Assembly: GCA_964533215.1 (NCBI GenBank)
Contig: CAZHLJ010000002.1
Location: 62,001 to 126,000, forward strand
Length of the DNA stretch: 64,000 nucleotides
Direction: 5' to 3'
Origin: Bact-08 sp964533215
GTDB taxonomy: Bacteria; Bacteroidota; Bacteroidia; Bacteroidales; UBA932
The translations under genes were made by a program, and so were the position numbers. The notes below the pieces were generated by a model. That model was given only the letters and a program-made list of their open reading frames with translations, had not been told where the DNA came from and searched no databases. Numbering within the stretch: the stretch's first letter is position 1; each line of letters opens with the position of its first letter. Below, piece after piece: positions 51,415-60,430 of the stretch.

Positions 51415-54400
51415 ATGATTAAAAAACCTAAGAATCACATTATTATTTTCTTGTGTGTCTTGATGTATTCCTTTTTTACTCCACATCTTTATGCGCAAAA
51501 TAGTCAGCCCTTGGTAAATCTCGAGGTCAGACAGGTGAGTTTTTCTCAAATAGTAGAGATATTAAGGACTCAGACCAACTACGAATTTATCTTTAATGCA
51601 GACGATGTAAAAGAGCTGAAAAATCTAACGTTCAATTTAAAAAACAAAGGGCTGAAAGATGTTCTGGATATAATCCTTGATACTCAAAGAACAAAAATCT
51701 CTTATGTCCAGGAAGGAAAAACCATAATAATAAAAAAAGTGGCAGCTTCCCCCGCTCGAAACATTACTGTCTCCGGGAAGGTCATAGATAATGACAAGCT
51801 TCCAATGACGGGTGTTGCTATATTTGTAAAAGGGACTAAAGATGGTGTCTTTTCTGACGAGAATGGAGATTATACACTCACTGCTTCAGGTATAACACCA
51901 AACTCCATAGTAGTGTTTTCAATAATCGGCTACGAAACATTAGAGGTCACATTTTCCCAGATTAAGCCGGAGCTTGTTCTTAAACAGTCAGCAAAGTTTC
52001 TGGAGAATGCAGTAGTGACAGGCTATTTTGAAAGAGATAAAAACACATTTACTGGCTCAGCAAAAACTATCAGTGGAGATCAGCTTAGAACCATATCAAC
52101 GACAAACCTTTTCAACTCTCTCTCCATTCTGGAGCCATCCATATCGATTACTCCAAATAACGATCAAGGTTCCAATCCAAACTCAATTCCTGAAATAATT
52201 ATCAGGGGAACAACCTCTCTTAATACTTCGAGCCAGGTAGGAGTTAACTCTCCACTAATTGTTATAGATGGTGTTGAGTCATCTCTAAGAGCCCTGTATG
52301 ATATAAATATATTTGAAATTGAATCTGTTACAGTGCTTAAAGATGCCTCTGCAACTGCACTTTATGGAGAGCAGGCGGCGAATGGTGTAATTTTAGTTGC
52401 AAGGAAAAAATCAGCTCAGAAACAGATAAGAATTTCGTACAATTTAACAGGAAAGGCAGAGTTTCCTGACCTGAGCGATTATGACCTTATGAATGCCTCA
52501 GAGAAACTTGAATTCGAAAGATTGTCAGGATTGTACGAAAGCAAAACCGGATCGTTATACCTTAATTATGTCGAGAAACTTGCCAAGGTAAACAGTGGGA
52601 TAAATACAAACTGGTTGGCGAAACCATTGAGAAACTCTTTCTCTCAACAACACAGTATTAACCTTTCAGGAGAGGGATCTGGCCTTAGCTATCAAGTATC
52701 TCTGCGCTATGTCGGTAATAACGGAGTTATGAAAGATGACAGCAGAACCAATATTGGCATAGGATATTTTCTGTCATATAATTACAAATCCAAATTCATA
52801 GCGACCCTAAGAACCGATTATTCTCAAAATTCTGCTCACGATTCAAAATATGGGATGTTCAAGGATTATGTAAATGCAAATCCATACGATGCACCATACG
52901 ATGCAAATGGAGATCTGATAAATAGTTTATCATATAATCTTCCTAATCCGATTTATGAATCAACACTATCTTCTTTCTCAAAATCAAAGAATAAAGATAT
53001 TATCTCTTCATTAAATCTCAGGTGGAACATAATTCCAGGCTTATATTTAGTGGGTTTTGGTTCAATGACAAATACCAATACACGTGATGACCAATATGTC
53101 TCTCCGCTATCCCGTACATTTTTTGCTGTTACTGATCCATCAATGAAGGGTAGTTATACAATAAGTACTGGAGAGAGTAACAAATATCTTCTTAGAGGAA
53201 CCGCTAATTACAACAAGAGTTTGGATGACAATGGTTCTATGTTAACTGTAAACCTTGGGGGAGAGATGAGAGAGGATATAAATAGTCCATATTCATTTTC
53301 TGCAATTGGATTTTTTAATGACAAGCTTATAGATCCGACATTTGCCTCATCATATCCGACAGGTGGGAAACCAGGAGGATTAAGCTCTGAAAGCACATCT
53401 GTTGCTCTTACATCTTCTGCAAATTTAACTTACAAAAACAGATATTTTGCTGATGCATCATATAGATTGTCAGGTTCATCTAAATTTGGAATTAAGAACC
53501 GTTATGCACCTTTCTGGAGTATAGGGGCAGGATGGAACCTACATCAGGAGGAGTGGGTAAAGAACATGAAGCTCTTTGATGTGTTAAGACTTAGAGCAAG
53601 TTACGGACATACAGGAAGCATTAATTTTGCCTCTTACCAGGCAATAACCACCTTCAGATATGCTTCAAACCTGGTTAGTAAATACGGACTGGGGGCAAGT
53701 CCAATTACGATGGGAAATTCAGACCTGAAATGGCAAACCACCAAATCAACAAATATTGGTTTAACATCGACATTTCTGGACAGCCGTGTTGATGTAAACT
53801 TCGATTGGTACAATTACAGAACTGTCGATATGATCGTCCCTATTTCAATGCCACCATCGTCCGGCGTATCCTTGGTTAATAACAACGTTGGTGAACAGAC
53901 TAATAAAGGCTATGAAGTTACATTGTCCGGTGTTGTAATAAAGAATGATGACTGGTTCCTTAGATTAAACGCGACTGCGGCACACAATACCAATAAACTG
54001 ATCAAGATTGGTAATACTCTTAAAATCCAGAATGACAATAATGCAGCAATATCAGGAGCATCTCCACTTGAACTCTTCATTGAGGGTGAATCTCCTAGTA
54101 TGATTTATACTGTCCGTTCAGCCGGAATTGATCCAGCATCCGGACGTGAAATTTATATCACAAAACAGGGAGAATATACTTATGTGTATAACCCTCAGGA
54201 CAAGGTTGCGATTGGAGACATGACTCCAAGTCTGAGAGGGGCACTCTCATCGTTCCTTACCTATAAGGGATTCTCTCTAAACGTCAGTATGCTGTATTCA
54301 TGTGGAGGTTATATATACAATTCGACAAGGGCTCAAAGGATAGAACAGATAAATCCAATGTACAATTCAGACAAGAGGGCATATACGCAGAGGTGGAAAA

Positions 54401-54687
54401 AACCAGGTGATGTTGTAAACTATCTGACTATTATTCCAAATTCAAATGGTACTATAAATAATTACCATACATCAAGGTTTGTGGAGAAAGAGAATTACTT
54501 GTCGATTTCTTATATATCCCTTGGATACGAGGTAGATAGCAAGATACTTGGTAAAATAAATTGTAAAAGATTAAATCTTGGCATATCAATGAATGACATT
54601 GCCCGTTTCTCGACCATCAAGCAGGAGAGAGGTATTAATTACCCTTTTGCGAGAGGATTTAGTTTTACTATAAGTACAACATTTTAA
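51415..54687 (+). CDS. SusC/RagA-family TonB-dependent receptor with STN signalling domain
   Basis: A 1090-residue outer membrane transducer. Signal peptide (about 1-28), STN domain (about 35-110, VRQVSFSQIVEILRTQTNY to GKTIIIKKV), CarboxypepD_reg-like domain (VSGKVIDNDKLPMTGVAIF), plug with IPEIIIRGTTSLNTSSQ, LIVIDGVESSL and LYGEQAANGVILV, then the barrel ending GFSFTISTTF. The STN domain is the part that talks to FecR, so uptake and expression are coupled. It forms a lidded pore with the SusD protein encoded 10 bases downstream. Confidence 0.95.
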   Translation: MIKKPKNHIIIFLCVLMYSFFTPHLYAQNSQPLVNLEVRQVSFSQIVEILRTQTNYEFIFNADDVKELKNLTFNLKNKGLKDVLDIILDTQRTKISYVQEGKTIIIKKVAASPARNITVSGKVIDNDKLPMTGVAIFVKGTKDGVFSDENGDYTLTASGITPNSIVVFSIIGYETLEVTFSQIKPELVLKQSAKFLENAVVTGYFERDKNTFTGSAKTISGDQLRTISTTNLFNSLSILEPSISITPNNDQGSNPNSIPEIIIRGTTSLNTSSQVGVNSPLIVIDGVESSLRALYDINIFEIESVTVLKDASATALYGEQAANGVILVARKKSAQKQIRISYNLTGKAEFPDLSDYDLMNASEKLEFERLSGLYESKTGSLYLNYVEKLAKVNSGINTNWLAKPLRNSFSQQHSINLSGEGSGLSYQVSLRYVGNNGVMKDDSRTNIGIGYFLSYNYKSKFIATLRTDYSQNSAHDSKYGMFKDYVNANPYDAPYDANGDLINSLSYNLPNPIYESTLSSFSKSKNKDIISSLNLRWNIIPGLYLVGFGSMTNTNTRDDQYVSPLSRTFFAVTDPSMKGSYTISTGESNKYLLRGTANYNKSLDDNGSMLTVNLGGEMREDINSPYSFSAIGFFNDKLIDPTFASSYPTGGKPGGLSSESTSVALTSSANLTYKNRYFADASYRLSGSSKFGIKNRYAPFWSIGAGWNLHQEEWVKNMKLFDVLRLRASYGHTGSINFASYQAITTFRYASNLVSKYGLGASPITMGNSDLKWQTTKSTNIGLTSTFLDSRVDVNFDWYNYRTVDMIVPISMPPSSGVSLVNNNVGEQTNKGYEVTLSGVVIKNDDWFLRLNATAAHNTNKLIKIGNTLKIQNDNNAAISGASPLELFIEGESPSMIYTVRSAGIDPASGREIYITKQGEYTYVYNPQDKVAIGDMTPSLRGALSSFLTYKGFSLNVSMLYSCGGYIYNSTRAQRIEQINPMYNSDKRAYTQRWKKPGDVVNYLTIIPNSNGTINNYHTSRFVEKENYLSISYISLGYEVDSKILGKINCKRLNLGISMNDIARFSTIKQERGINYPFARGFSFTISTTF

Positions 54688-54697
54688 ACATTAAAAT

Positions 54698-56182
54698 ATG
54701 AAAAAATTTATAATATTACTTTTAGCGGGTTGCGGCCTTTTTGCCTCATGTGACAAGTTTTTGGATGTAAATCCTAAGGCTGAGGTTGTTAACGATGATA
54801 TGTTCAGTAACAAACAGGGTTGTGAAGATGCAATATGGGGGCTATATGGAGAATTGAAATCGGTAAGTCTTTACGGTGAATATTTCAATTGGGGAGTATT
54901 TGATGCTTTGGCTCAGAATTTAAATGCCGGAGGCCAGTTTCTTCCAAGACATTACCTTACAAAATACAACTATAATGATTCAAAGTCAATTTTATCCGAA
55001 ATGTGGACAAAGGCTTATGAAGTCATCGGACACTCAAACAATGTTATTGAAAATCTTGAAAAGATAGATCCATCAAAGTATCCTTTATATAATCTATATC
55101 TTGGCGAAGCATATGGTATAAGGTCTATGTTGCTTTTTGATTTAGCAAGGACATTCGCCCCTCACGTTGAAAAATCCGGAACGGAACGAGGTATACCATA
55201 TGTGACTGAATACACATTTAAGCATACACCATTTTCTACGGTGAATAAGGTATACGAAAACCTGATATCAGATTTGAAAAAGGCTCAGTCGCTTTTAGAA
55301 AGCGATAAGGAGAATATCAGTTATCCCCGGGTTGAGGATAAGATAATCAAATCATCATTTTTAAAAGGTAGGCAGGTTCATTTCAATTATTATGCAGTCA
55401 CAGCTCTTTTGGCTAGGGTTTACTGGACAAAGGGAGACCTTGCCAGTGCAAGGACAGAGGCCCTTAAGGTAATAGACTCCAAAAAATTTCCGCTAGCTAC
55501 AAAAGATGAGATAACAAACCTTATAGCAGGCTCATTATCTCCAAAAGAGACGATTTGGGGTATCTACTCTAAGGAGTATTTCAATACAACACAAGAGAGA
55601 CTGGCGTCAGGAGCATCATGGTCAAGTATGAATCCTTTTCAAGCAGCATTAGGCGGTAACTATCTCTTACCTTACCAAAACATCTACTCTCAATATTTAA
55701 ACTCCAACTCAGGAGTTGATATGAGACTTAACTGGTTCAGACCTCTATATGATGGGGGAACAACAAATTATTTATTGAAAAATGTTGACTGGCTTATGAA
55801 GACTACTCCAACCAACACTCCCGAGAGCAGAGGGCTGATAGAGGGAATTTCAATTTTGCGCTCCGTAGAGATGTATTATATAGTTGCAGAGGCATATCTG
55901 GCAGAAAATAATCAGGAGGAAGCCGGCAGATACATTAATATGGTGCTGAATTCCAGAGGGCTTACAAACCTGGAGAACAGAGATCCTGTTCTGAAGCCAA
56001 GTATTGAGCTACTTTATAATGAGAGGCATAAAGAGTTTTTTGGAGAGGGTGTAAGATGGTTTGACATGAAAAAGAGAAATATGGATATAGTTTCAAATAC
56101 AGATTATAAAACCTTACCGGCATCAGACCTTATTTATGTACTTCCTATTCCAGTTGAGGAGTTCGATTACAGAAACAATTAA
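54698..56182 (+). CDS. SusD/RagB-family surface nutrient-binding lipoprotein
   Basis: A 494-residue lipoprotein (lipobox LFASC) that caps the SusC pore. N-terminal SusD-like part: DKFLDVNPKAEVVNDDMF, AIWGLYGELKSVSLYGEY; the helical TPR-like scaffold includes LGEAYGIRSMLLFDLARTF; the C-terminal RagB-type end has YNERHKEFFGEGVRWFDMKK and YVLPIPVEEFDYRNN. The ligand is unknown. No glycoside hydrolase or polysaccharide lyase gene is in the locus, so a glycan is not implied. Confidence 0.95.
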   Translation: MKKFIILLLAGCGLFASCDKFLDVNPKAEVVNDDMFSNKQGCEDAIWGLYGELKSVSLYGEYFNWGVFDALAQNLNAGGQFLPRHYLTKYNYNDSKSILSEMWTKAYEVIGHSNNVIENLEKIDPSKYPLYNLYLGEAYGIRSMLLFDLARTFAPHVEKSGTERGIPYVTEYTFKHTPFSTVNKVYENLISDLKKAQSLLESDKENISYPRVEDKIIKSSFLKGRQVHFNYYAVTALLARVYWTKGDLASARTEALKVIDSKKFPLATKDEITNLIAGSLSPKETIWGIYSKEYFNTTQERLASGASWSSMNPFQAALGGNYLLPYQNIYSQYLNSNSGVDMRLNWFRPLYDGGTTNYLLKNVDWLMKTTPTNTPESRGLIEGISILRSVEMYYIVAEAYLAENNQEEAGRYINMVLNSRGLTNLENRDPVLKPSIELLYNERHKEFFGEGVRWFDMKKRNMDIVSNTDYKTLPASDLIYVLPIPVEEFDYRNN

Positions 56183-56194
56183 TAATAAACAGCT

Positions 56195-56956
56195 ATGGAT
56201 AAAAGAATCATATATATAATATTAGCATTTATAATCTCATCCTGTGCCAAAGAGGATTATATAAAATACGATACAGCTCAGAAGGATGGAGTATATCTGG
56301 ACTATACGGCTGCAACCGATTCTGTTTTTTTCAACTTCGGGTTCGACAGTATTAATGAGTATAATATACTGGTTAGATGTAAGGTTATGGGTGTCCCAAA
56401 ACCATTTGACAGAAAAATAAACATAAAAATGGTTAATGAGAAATATGCAAACACAACCTTTATTGCTGCAAAGGACGCTTATTACTCAGTCCCTTCGCAG
56501 GTAATCATTCCAAAGGATAGCGTAAGTGTTTCAATACCTGTAAAATTGAAAAGGGATATTGAACTTGAGACGACCCGTGCAATAATCACACTTCAGCTTG
56601 AGAAATCAGAAAATTTTGACATAAGGGGACATTCGGAGTTCACGGTAACATTTGATGATAAGTTGCCTGCAGCTCCTGTCTGGTGGACAACATACAATTA
56701 TGGAGCATTCACAAAACTAAAAGGGCAGCTGTTCTTTAAATATTTCTGGGATATGGAAAAGGAGAATAAGGGAACCTATGACATAATTGTCGCAAGGTGG
56801 GGAAAAAACCTGGATAAAAAGCCTAATTCGTATGGAGACAGTCCATTGAACGTATATAGAATAACATTTATGAAATATGTACAACTAAAGATGTGGGAGT
56901 ACTCTCAGGCCAATCCCAATCTTAATCTTGGGATATCTAAACCTACCTTCTCATAA
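56195..56956 (+). CDS. DUF4843-family lipoprotein
   Basis: A 253-residue lipoprotein (lipobox ISSC) with an opening (CAKEDYIKYDTAQKDGVYLDY) shared with DUF4843 proteins, followed by an immunoglobulin-like beta region (KINIKMVNEKYANT; SVSIPVKLKRDIELETT) and a C-terminal domain with WWTTYNYGAFTKLKGQL. Such proteins regularly follow SusD with PKD-like partners in Bacteroidota and are presumed surface binding proteins. It starts 12 bases after the SusD gene. Confidence 0.85.
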   Translation: MDKRIIYIILAFIISSCAKEDYIKYDTAQKDGVYLDYTAATDSVFFNFGFDSINEYNILVRCKVMGVPKPFDRKINIKMVNEKYANTTFIAAKDAYYSVPSQVIIPKDSVSVSIPVKLKRDIELETTRAIITLQLEKSENFDIRGHSEFTVTFDDKLPAAPVWWTTYNYGAFTKLKGQLFFKYFWDMEKENKGTYDIIVARWGKNLDKKPNSYGDSPLNVYRITFMKYVQLKMWEYSQANPNLNLGISKPTFS

Positions 56957-56974
56957 TAATCAGATAACAAGCTT

Positions 56975-58552
56975 ATGAAAAAATTAATATACATATTATT
57001 TACATGTCTGCTTTTCTCCTGTGTGAAAGACATGTCTACAATGATTTACCCGGAAAACAATCCAGATTTCTCACAAATAACAATAACCTCTCCCACAGAA
57101 AAACTTAGTGTGGATTTTGGGCAGGAGTTTTCATTTACACCGGTAGTCACTCAAAAAATTGCCGGCAAAGAGTTAAAATATATCTGGACTGCAAATTTTG
57201 TAGAGTCAGGCGTTGTGGGCGATATTGTGAAAATTGGAGAAGGTGCCACTTTAAAATATCGATTTCCAAAATATGGAACATATCAACTCCGTTTAGAGGT
57301 ACAGAATGAAGATTACAGTGCCTTTAAAACCTGGGAGATTGCTGTAAGAGTCTATGATGCAGGTTATTTTGTAGTAGGAAATGATGATTCTGGAAATTCA
57401 AATATCGCATTTGCCAGAACTCTTTCTCAAACAGACATACTTGAAGGGAAGGAGCTTACATTTTCGACAGATCTGATAAACAAAGTAAACCCACAATATA
57501 ATATTAAAAATGTTGTAAGAATATGCAAATCAATAATATCTTACGGTAAGGCAAATGCATATCTGCATATTTTCACGAAAGACAAAATATATATTGCAGA
57601 TCCTAATACTTTTGTAATTTTCAATGTAGTAGGATTCACAGAAATGTTTCCCGGTGACTATATAAAGAAAGTCTCAATTTATGACAACTACATGGAGGGA
57701 GCAACTATCTATACAACAAAGGGAAGGTTTATAAAATACCAGAAACCAGAGTTTATGATATATAAAATTGATAGTTGGGGGGAGAAAACATTTGATGACG
57801 CTTTTGTTAATTTAATATATACTTCCGGGCCAAATGTAAATAGTGGAGAGTTTGCTTTAGATTATTTCAATTCAAAAATATGGACAGTGATTAGTTATCA
57901 CAACAATAGTCTGCCTGTGAACAATACATCAGGTGTGAATGCAACCCAAAATAACTTCGGGGATGATTACCGACCTAACATATACCAGAATATGAATATT
58001 CTCTCTGTTTTCAGAATGAATGGGGCAGTATATGGAGGAACCCCGTATAACCTTTTTGCAGTAGCACAGGATAAGTCAAACCCTCTTAATATTAAATTTG
58101 TTGAGTTTACTACAAGTTCTGCCACAGGCATTACCACTATTGCAGAAAATAGCTACACAGCTACATCTCCGGTAACTTTCAGAAGAGATCTTGAAATGGT
58201 GCCAAATGCTAGATACAACTCTGTATACTATGCAGATGGCAATAAAATATTTACATGGTATCCAAAGAACACTGCTCCAAACAATCAGCTTCCTAGCAAT
58301 CCTTCCATCACTCTGGGAGCAGGTAAGGTTATCACCACTATGTCGGTAAGCTATGATATGAAGGAACTCTATGTTGGTTTTTATGACCAGAACAGCAACA
58401 ATACACTTAAGGGAGGGTTTTATATTTATACTTGTTCCGAAATAGGTACAAATCAAAACCTACAGCCCGTCAAAAAATTTGAAAACATTACAACCAGACC
58501 GATGCAGATACTTTACAAATCGACAGTCTGGGATAAACCAGTATCGTTTTAA
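56975..58552 (+). CDS. PKD-like family surface lipoprotein
   Basis: A 525-residue lipoprotein (lipobox LFSC). Residues about 30-125 form a PKD-like beta sandwich (LSVDFGQEFSFTPVVTQ; LKYRFPKYGTYQLRLEV). The remainder looks like a beta-propeller or large beta-rich domain with recurring short blades (AYLHIFTKDKIYIAD; FFNSKIWTV-like YFNSKIWTVISY). Its family is found beside DUF4843 proteins and SusCD. No catalytic motif is evident; a binding role at the cell surface is the best inference. It is followed by a hairpin. Confidence 0.85.
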   Translation: MKKLIYILFTCLLFSCVKDMSTMIYPENNPDFSQITITSPTEKLSVDFGQEFSFTPVVTQKIAGKELKYIWTANFVESGVVGDIVKIGEGATLKYRFPKYGTYQLRLEVQNEDYSAFKTWEIAVRVYDAGYFVVGNDDSGNSNIAFARTLSQTDILEGKELTFSTDLINKVNPQYNIKNVVRICKSIISYGKANAYLHIFTKDKIYIADPNTFVIFNVVGFTEMFPGDYIKKVSIYDNYMEGATIYTTKGRFIKYQKPEFMIYKIDSWGEKTFDDAFVNLIYTSGPNVNSGEFALDYFNSKIWTVISYHNNSLPVNNTSGVNATQNNFGDDYRPNIYQNMNILSVFRMNGAVYGGTPYNLFAVAQDKSNPLNIKFVEFTTSSATGITTIAENSYTATSPVTFRRDLEMVPNARYNSVYYADGNKIFTWYPKNTAPNNQLPSNPSITLGAGKVITTMSVSYDMKELYVGFYDQNSNNTLKGGFYIYTCSEIGTNQNLQPVKKFENITTRPMQILYKSTVWDKPVSF

Positions 58553-58565
58553 TATTTAAAGATTT

Positions 58566-58590
58566 ATGAGGGGCGAAAAACGCCCCTCAT
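58566..58590 (+). terminator. Hairpin between the PKD-like gene and the TlpA gene
   Basis: ATGAGGGGCG (58566-58575), loop AAAAA, CGCCCCTCAT (58581-58590), then TTTACT. The stem is perfect but the T-run is short, so it may lower rather than stop transcription into the TlpA gene 20 bases later. Confidence 0.7.
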
Positions 58591-58610
58591 TTTACTAATA
58601 ATTTAACATA

Positions 58611-59732
58611 ATGAAAAGATTTTATTTATTAACTCTATTAACACTGACTACTCTTATCAACACTGCTTTCAAAGAAGATAAAATAGTTATTTCCGGGGAT
58701 TTTAAAACAGGCGGTAATTTTGATGTATACCTCAATACAACCGCAGGTGAGAACTCATCAAAAAATGCCATAATGACAAAAGCTACAAATGGTAAATTCT
58801 CTTTTGAAATAGATCCTGTATCTGTTCCAACAATTGCGAAAATAGCATTTTGTGGTTCAAGCCATACGATTATTCTGGAAAACAAAAATATAAACGTTTT
58901 CTATAGTCGGGAGGCAGGCTATGAAATTAGAGGAGGCTTCTATAATGACCTTCTTTTTGGTTGGGAAAACTCGGATGAGGCTAAACAAATAAGTTTGCAG
59001 ATGTATGATTTATATAAAAATACCGATATTAAATCATTGTCAGATAAGGAATCTGAAAATTTTACATCAATGTCAAAAAATCTAAGAGGAAAATTTGCAC
59101 AATTAAAGAAAAGTTATTTGAACAACCTGTATTCTCACAAGGATCCATATGTAAAACTATTTGCTGTAATTGAGTCAGAAAGCAGATCCGATAAGGAATT
59201 TGAAGTACTGTCCGGGATCAGAAAAGAGCTTCCGGCCAATGCCGATTTGCAAAGAATATTTAAAGATAAGGCTGATGCCGATAAACGCACAGAAATTAAA
59301 AAGAAGTTGATAGTTGGTGCAGACTTTATAGATATAAACGCAGTTACCATATCGAATACTGAGGCTAATCTGGCTAAAATAATAAAAAAGAACAAGTTGA
59401 CATTGCTTGAATTTTGGGCGTCGTGGTGCCACCCATGCAGGGAGGAGATGAAAAAAATGCCGGAAGTTTATACTAAATTCAAAAGTAAAGGATTTGAAAT
59501 ATTCTCATTTTCAGTGGATGAAAAAATGGAGGCATGGCAAAATGCCTCTTCCAATATGGATATTCCATGGATTAATTCAAGTTCTGATAAAAGCGGAGTA
59601 GAGCACGTAGCAGAGATTTATGCAATTGATGCTATTCCTAAAAACTTTTTGTTAGACCAAAATGGGAAAATTGTAGCCTTAAATATTAAAGCAGAACAGC
59701 TTAAACTCTTTTTAGAAGAGAAGCTTAAGTAG
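58611..59732 (+). CDS. TlpA-family thiol-disulfide reductase with N-terminal DUF4369-like domain
   Basis: A 373-residue exported protein. Signal peptide MKRFYLLTLLTLTTLINTAF; an N-terminal beta domain (about 25-110, IVISGDFKTGGNFDVYLN) of the DUF4369 type; a helical linker; and a C-terminal thioredoxin fold with the active site EFWASWCHPCREEMKKM (WCHPC) and cis-Pro strand DAIPKNFLLDQNG. WCHPC, with His as in DsbA, is less reducing than WCGPC. It closes the sigma/SusCD locus, which suggests that the imported ligand or the surface proteins need thiol chemistry. Confidence 0.9.
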   Translation: MKRFYLLTLLTLTTLINTAFKEDKIVISGDFKTGGNFDVYLNTTAGENSSKNAIMTKATNGKFSFEIDPVSVPTIAKIAFCGSSHTIILENKNINVFYSREAGYEIRGGFYNDLLFGWENSDEAKQISLQMYDLYKNTDIKSLSDKESENFTSMSKNLRGKFAQLKKSYLNNLYSHKDPYVKLFAVIESESRSDKEFEVLSGIRKELPANADLQRIFKDKADADKRTEIKKKLIVGADFIDINAVTISNTEANLAKIIKKNKLTLLEFWASWCHPCREEMKKMPEVYTKFKSKGFEIFSFSVDEKMEAWQNASSNMDIPWINSSSDKSGVEHVAEIYAIDAIPKNFLLDQNGKIVALNIKAEQLKLFLEEKLK

Positions 59733-59744
59733 AGCTTGGTTTAG

Positions 59745-59767
59745 TTATTCACATGTATTCACGTGGG
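59745..59767 (+). repeat. Short direct repeats leading into the palindrome
   Basis: TTATTCACATG (59745-59755), TATTCACGTGGG (59756-59767) and the palindrome's own TATTCACATGGGG (59768-59780) are three successive variants of the same word. They look like partial duplications of the palindrome's outer end. Confidence 0.6.
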
Positions 59768-59823
59768 TATTCACATGGGGACGCAAATTGTGTGATCACA
59801 CAATTTGCGTCCCCATGTGAATA
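59768..59823. repeat. Perfect 56-base palindrome between convergent genes
   Basis: The sequence from TATTCACATGGGGACG to its mirror CGTCCCCATGTGAATA is identical on both strands around the centre TGATCA (59793-59798). It starts 35 bases after the TlpA stop and ends one base before the tdk stop codon. It can act as a terminator stem for both genes, or be a REP/BIME-like or MITE-like mobile repeat. No transposase gene is in the window. Confidence 0.8.
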
Positions 59824-59824
59824 A

Positions 59825-60388
59825 TTACTTACAAAGCTTATTGAAACAGTGACGGCAAAGAGGCTCGTAAACATCTTTTTCTCCTAGCATTACAAGTTTG
59901 TCACTATCGGTAAGCCTATGAGAATGGTTCGCCGGATCTCCGCACCTGACACATATAGCATGAACTTTGGTAACGTGTTCTGCAACAGCCATCAGATCCG
60001 GCATCGGACCGAAAGGTTTACCTAGGTAATCCATATCCAGTCCGGCGACAATAACCCGAACTCCACTTGAGGCTAATTGCTGACAGACATCAACAATACT
60101 CTTGTCAAAAAACTGGGCTTCATCCACACCTACAACATCTACATCTGCCGCATAGAGCAAAATACTCGTAGAGGAGTCCACCGGTGTGGATCTTATGATG
60201 TTTGAATCGTGTGAGACAACCTCCTCTTCTGAATACCTGATATCGATTTTGGGCTTGAAGATCTCTACTTTCAGATTGGCGAACTGAGCCCTCTTGAGTC
60301 TCCTTATCAACTCTTCTGTTTTTCCTGAAAACATAGAACCGCAGATCACCTCGATCCACCCAGATTTTTTTGCGCTTTCTAGAAACAT
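59825..60388 (-). CDS. tdk: Thymidine kinase (type II)
   Basis: A 187-residue salvage enzyme phosphorylating thymidine. P-loop VICGSMFSGKTEELI, Walker-B-like GVDEAQFFD, VIVAGLDMDYLGKPFG and the four zinc cysteines (AICVRCGDP and LCRHCFNK) are complete. A TATCTTTG box lies at 60419-60412, 23 bases before the start. It diverges from the 60431 gene with overlapping promoters. Confidence 0.96.
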   Translation of the reverse strand: MFLESAKKSGWIEVICGSMFSGKTEELIRRLKRAQFANLKVEIFKPKIDIRYSEEEVVSHDSNIIRSTPVDSSTSILLYAADVDVVGVDEAQFFDKSIVDVCQQLASSGVRVIVAGLDMDYLGKPFGPMPDLMAVAEHVTKVHAICVRCGDPANHSHRLTDSDKLVMLGEKDVYEPLCRHCFNKLCK

Positions 60389-60394
60389 TTTGCC

Positions 60395-60402
60395 TACTTT
60401 TG
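60395..60402 (+). promoter_or_regulatory. Candidate -7 box of the 60431-rsmI unit
   Basis: TACTTTTG, 28 bases before the ATG at 60431; a TTTG stands about 22 bases upstream inside the tdk 5' end. It interleaves with the tdk promoter on the other strand. Confidence 0.4.
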
Positions 60403-60430
60403 TGTAATATGCAAAGATAAAAAAGTTAAA

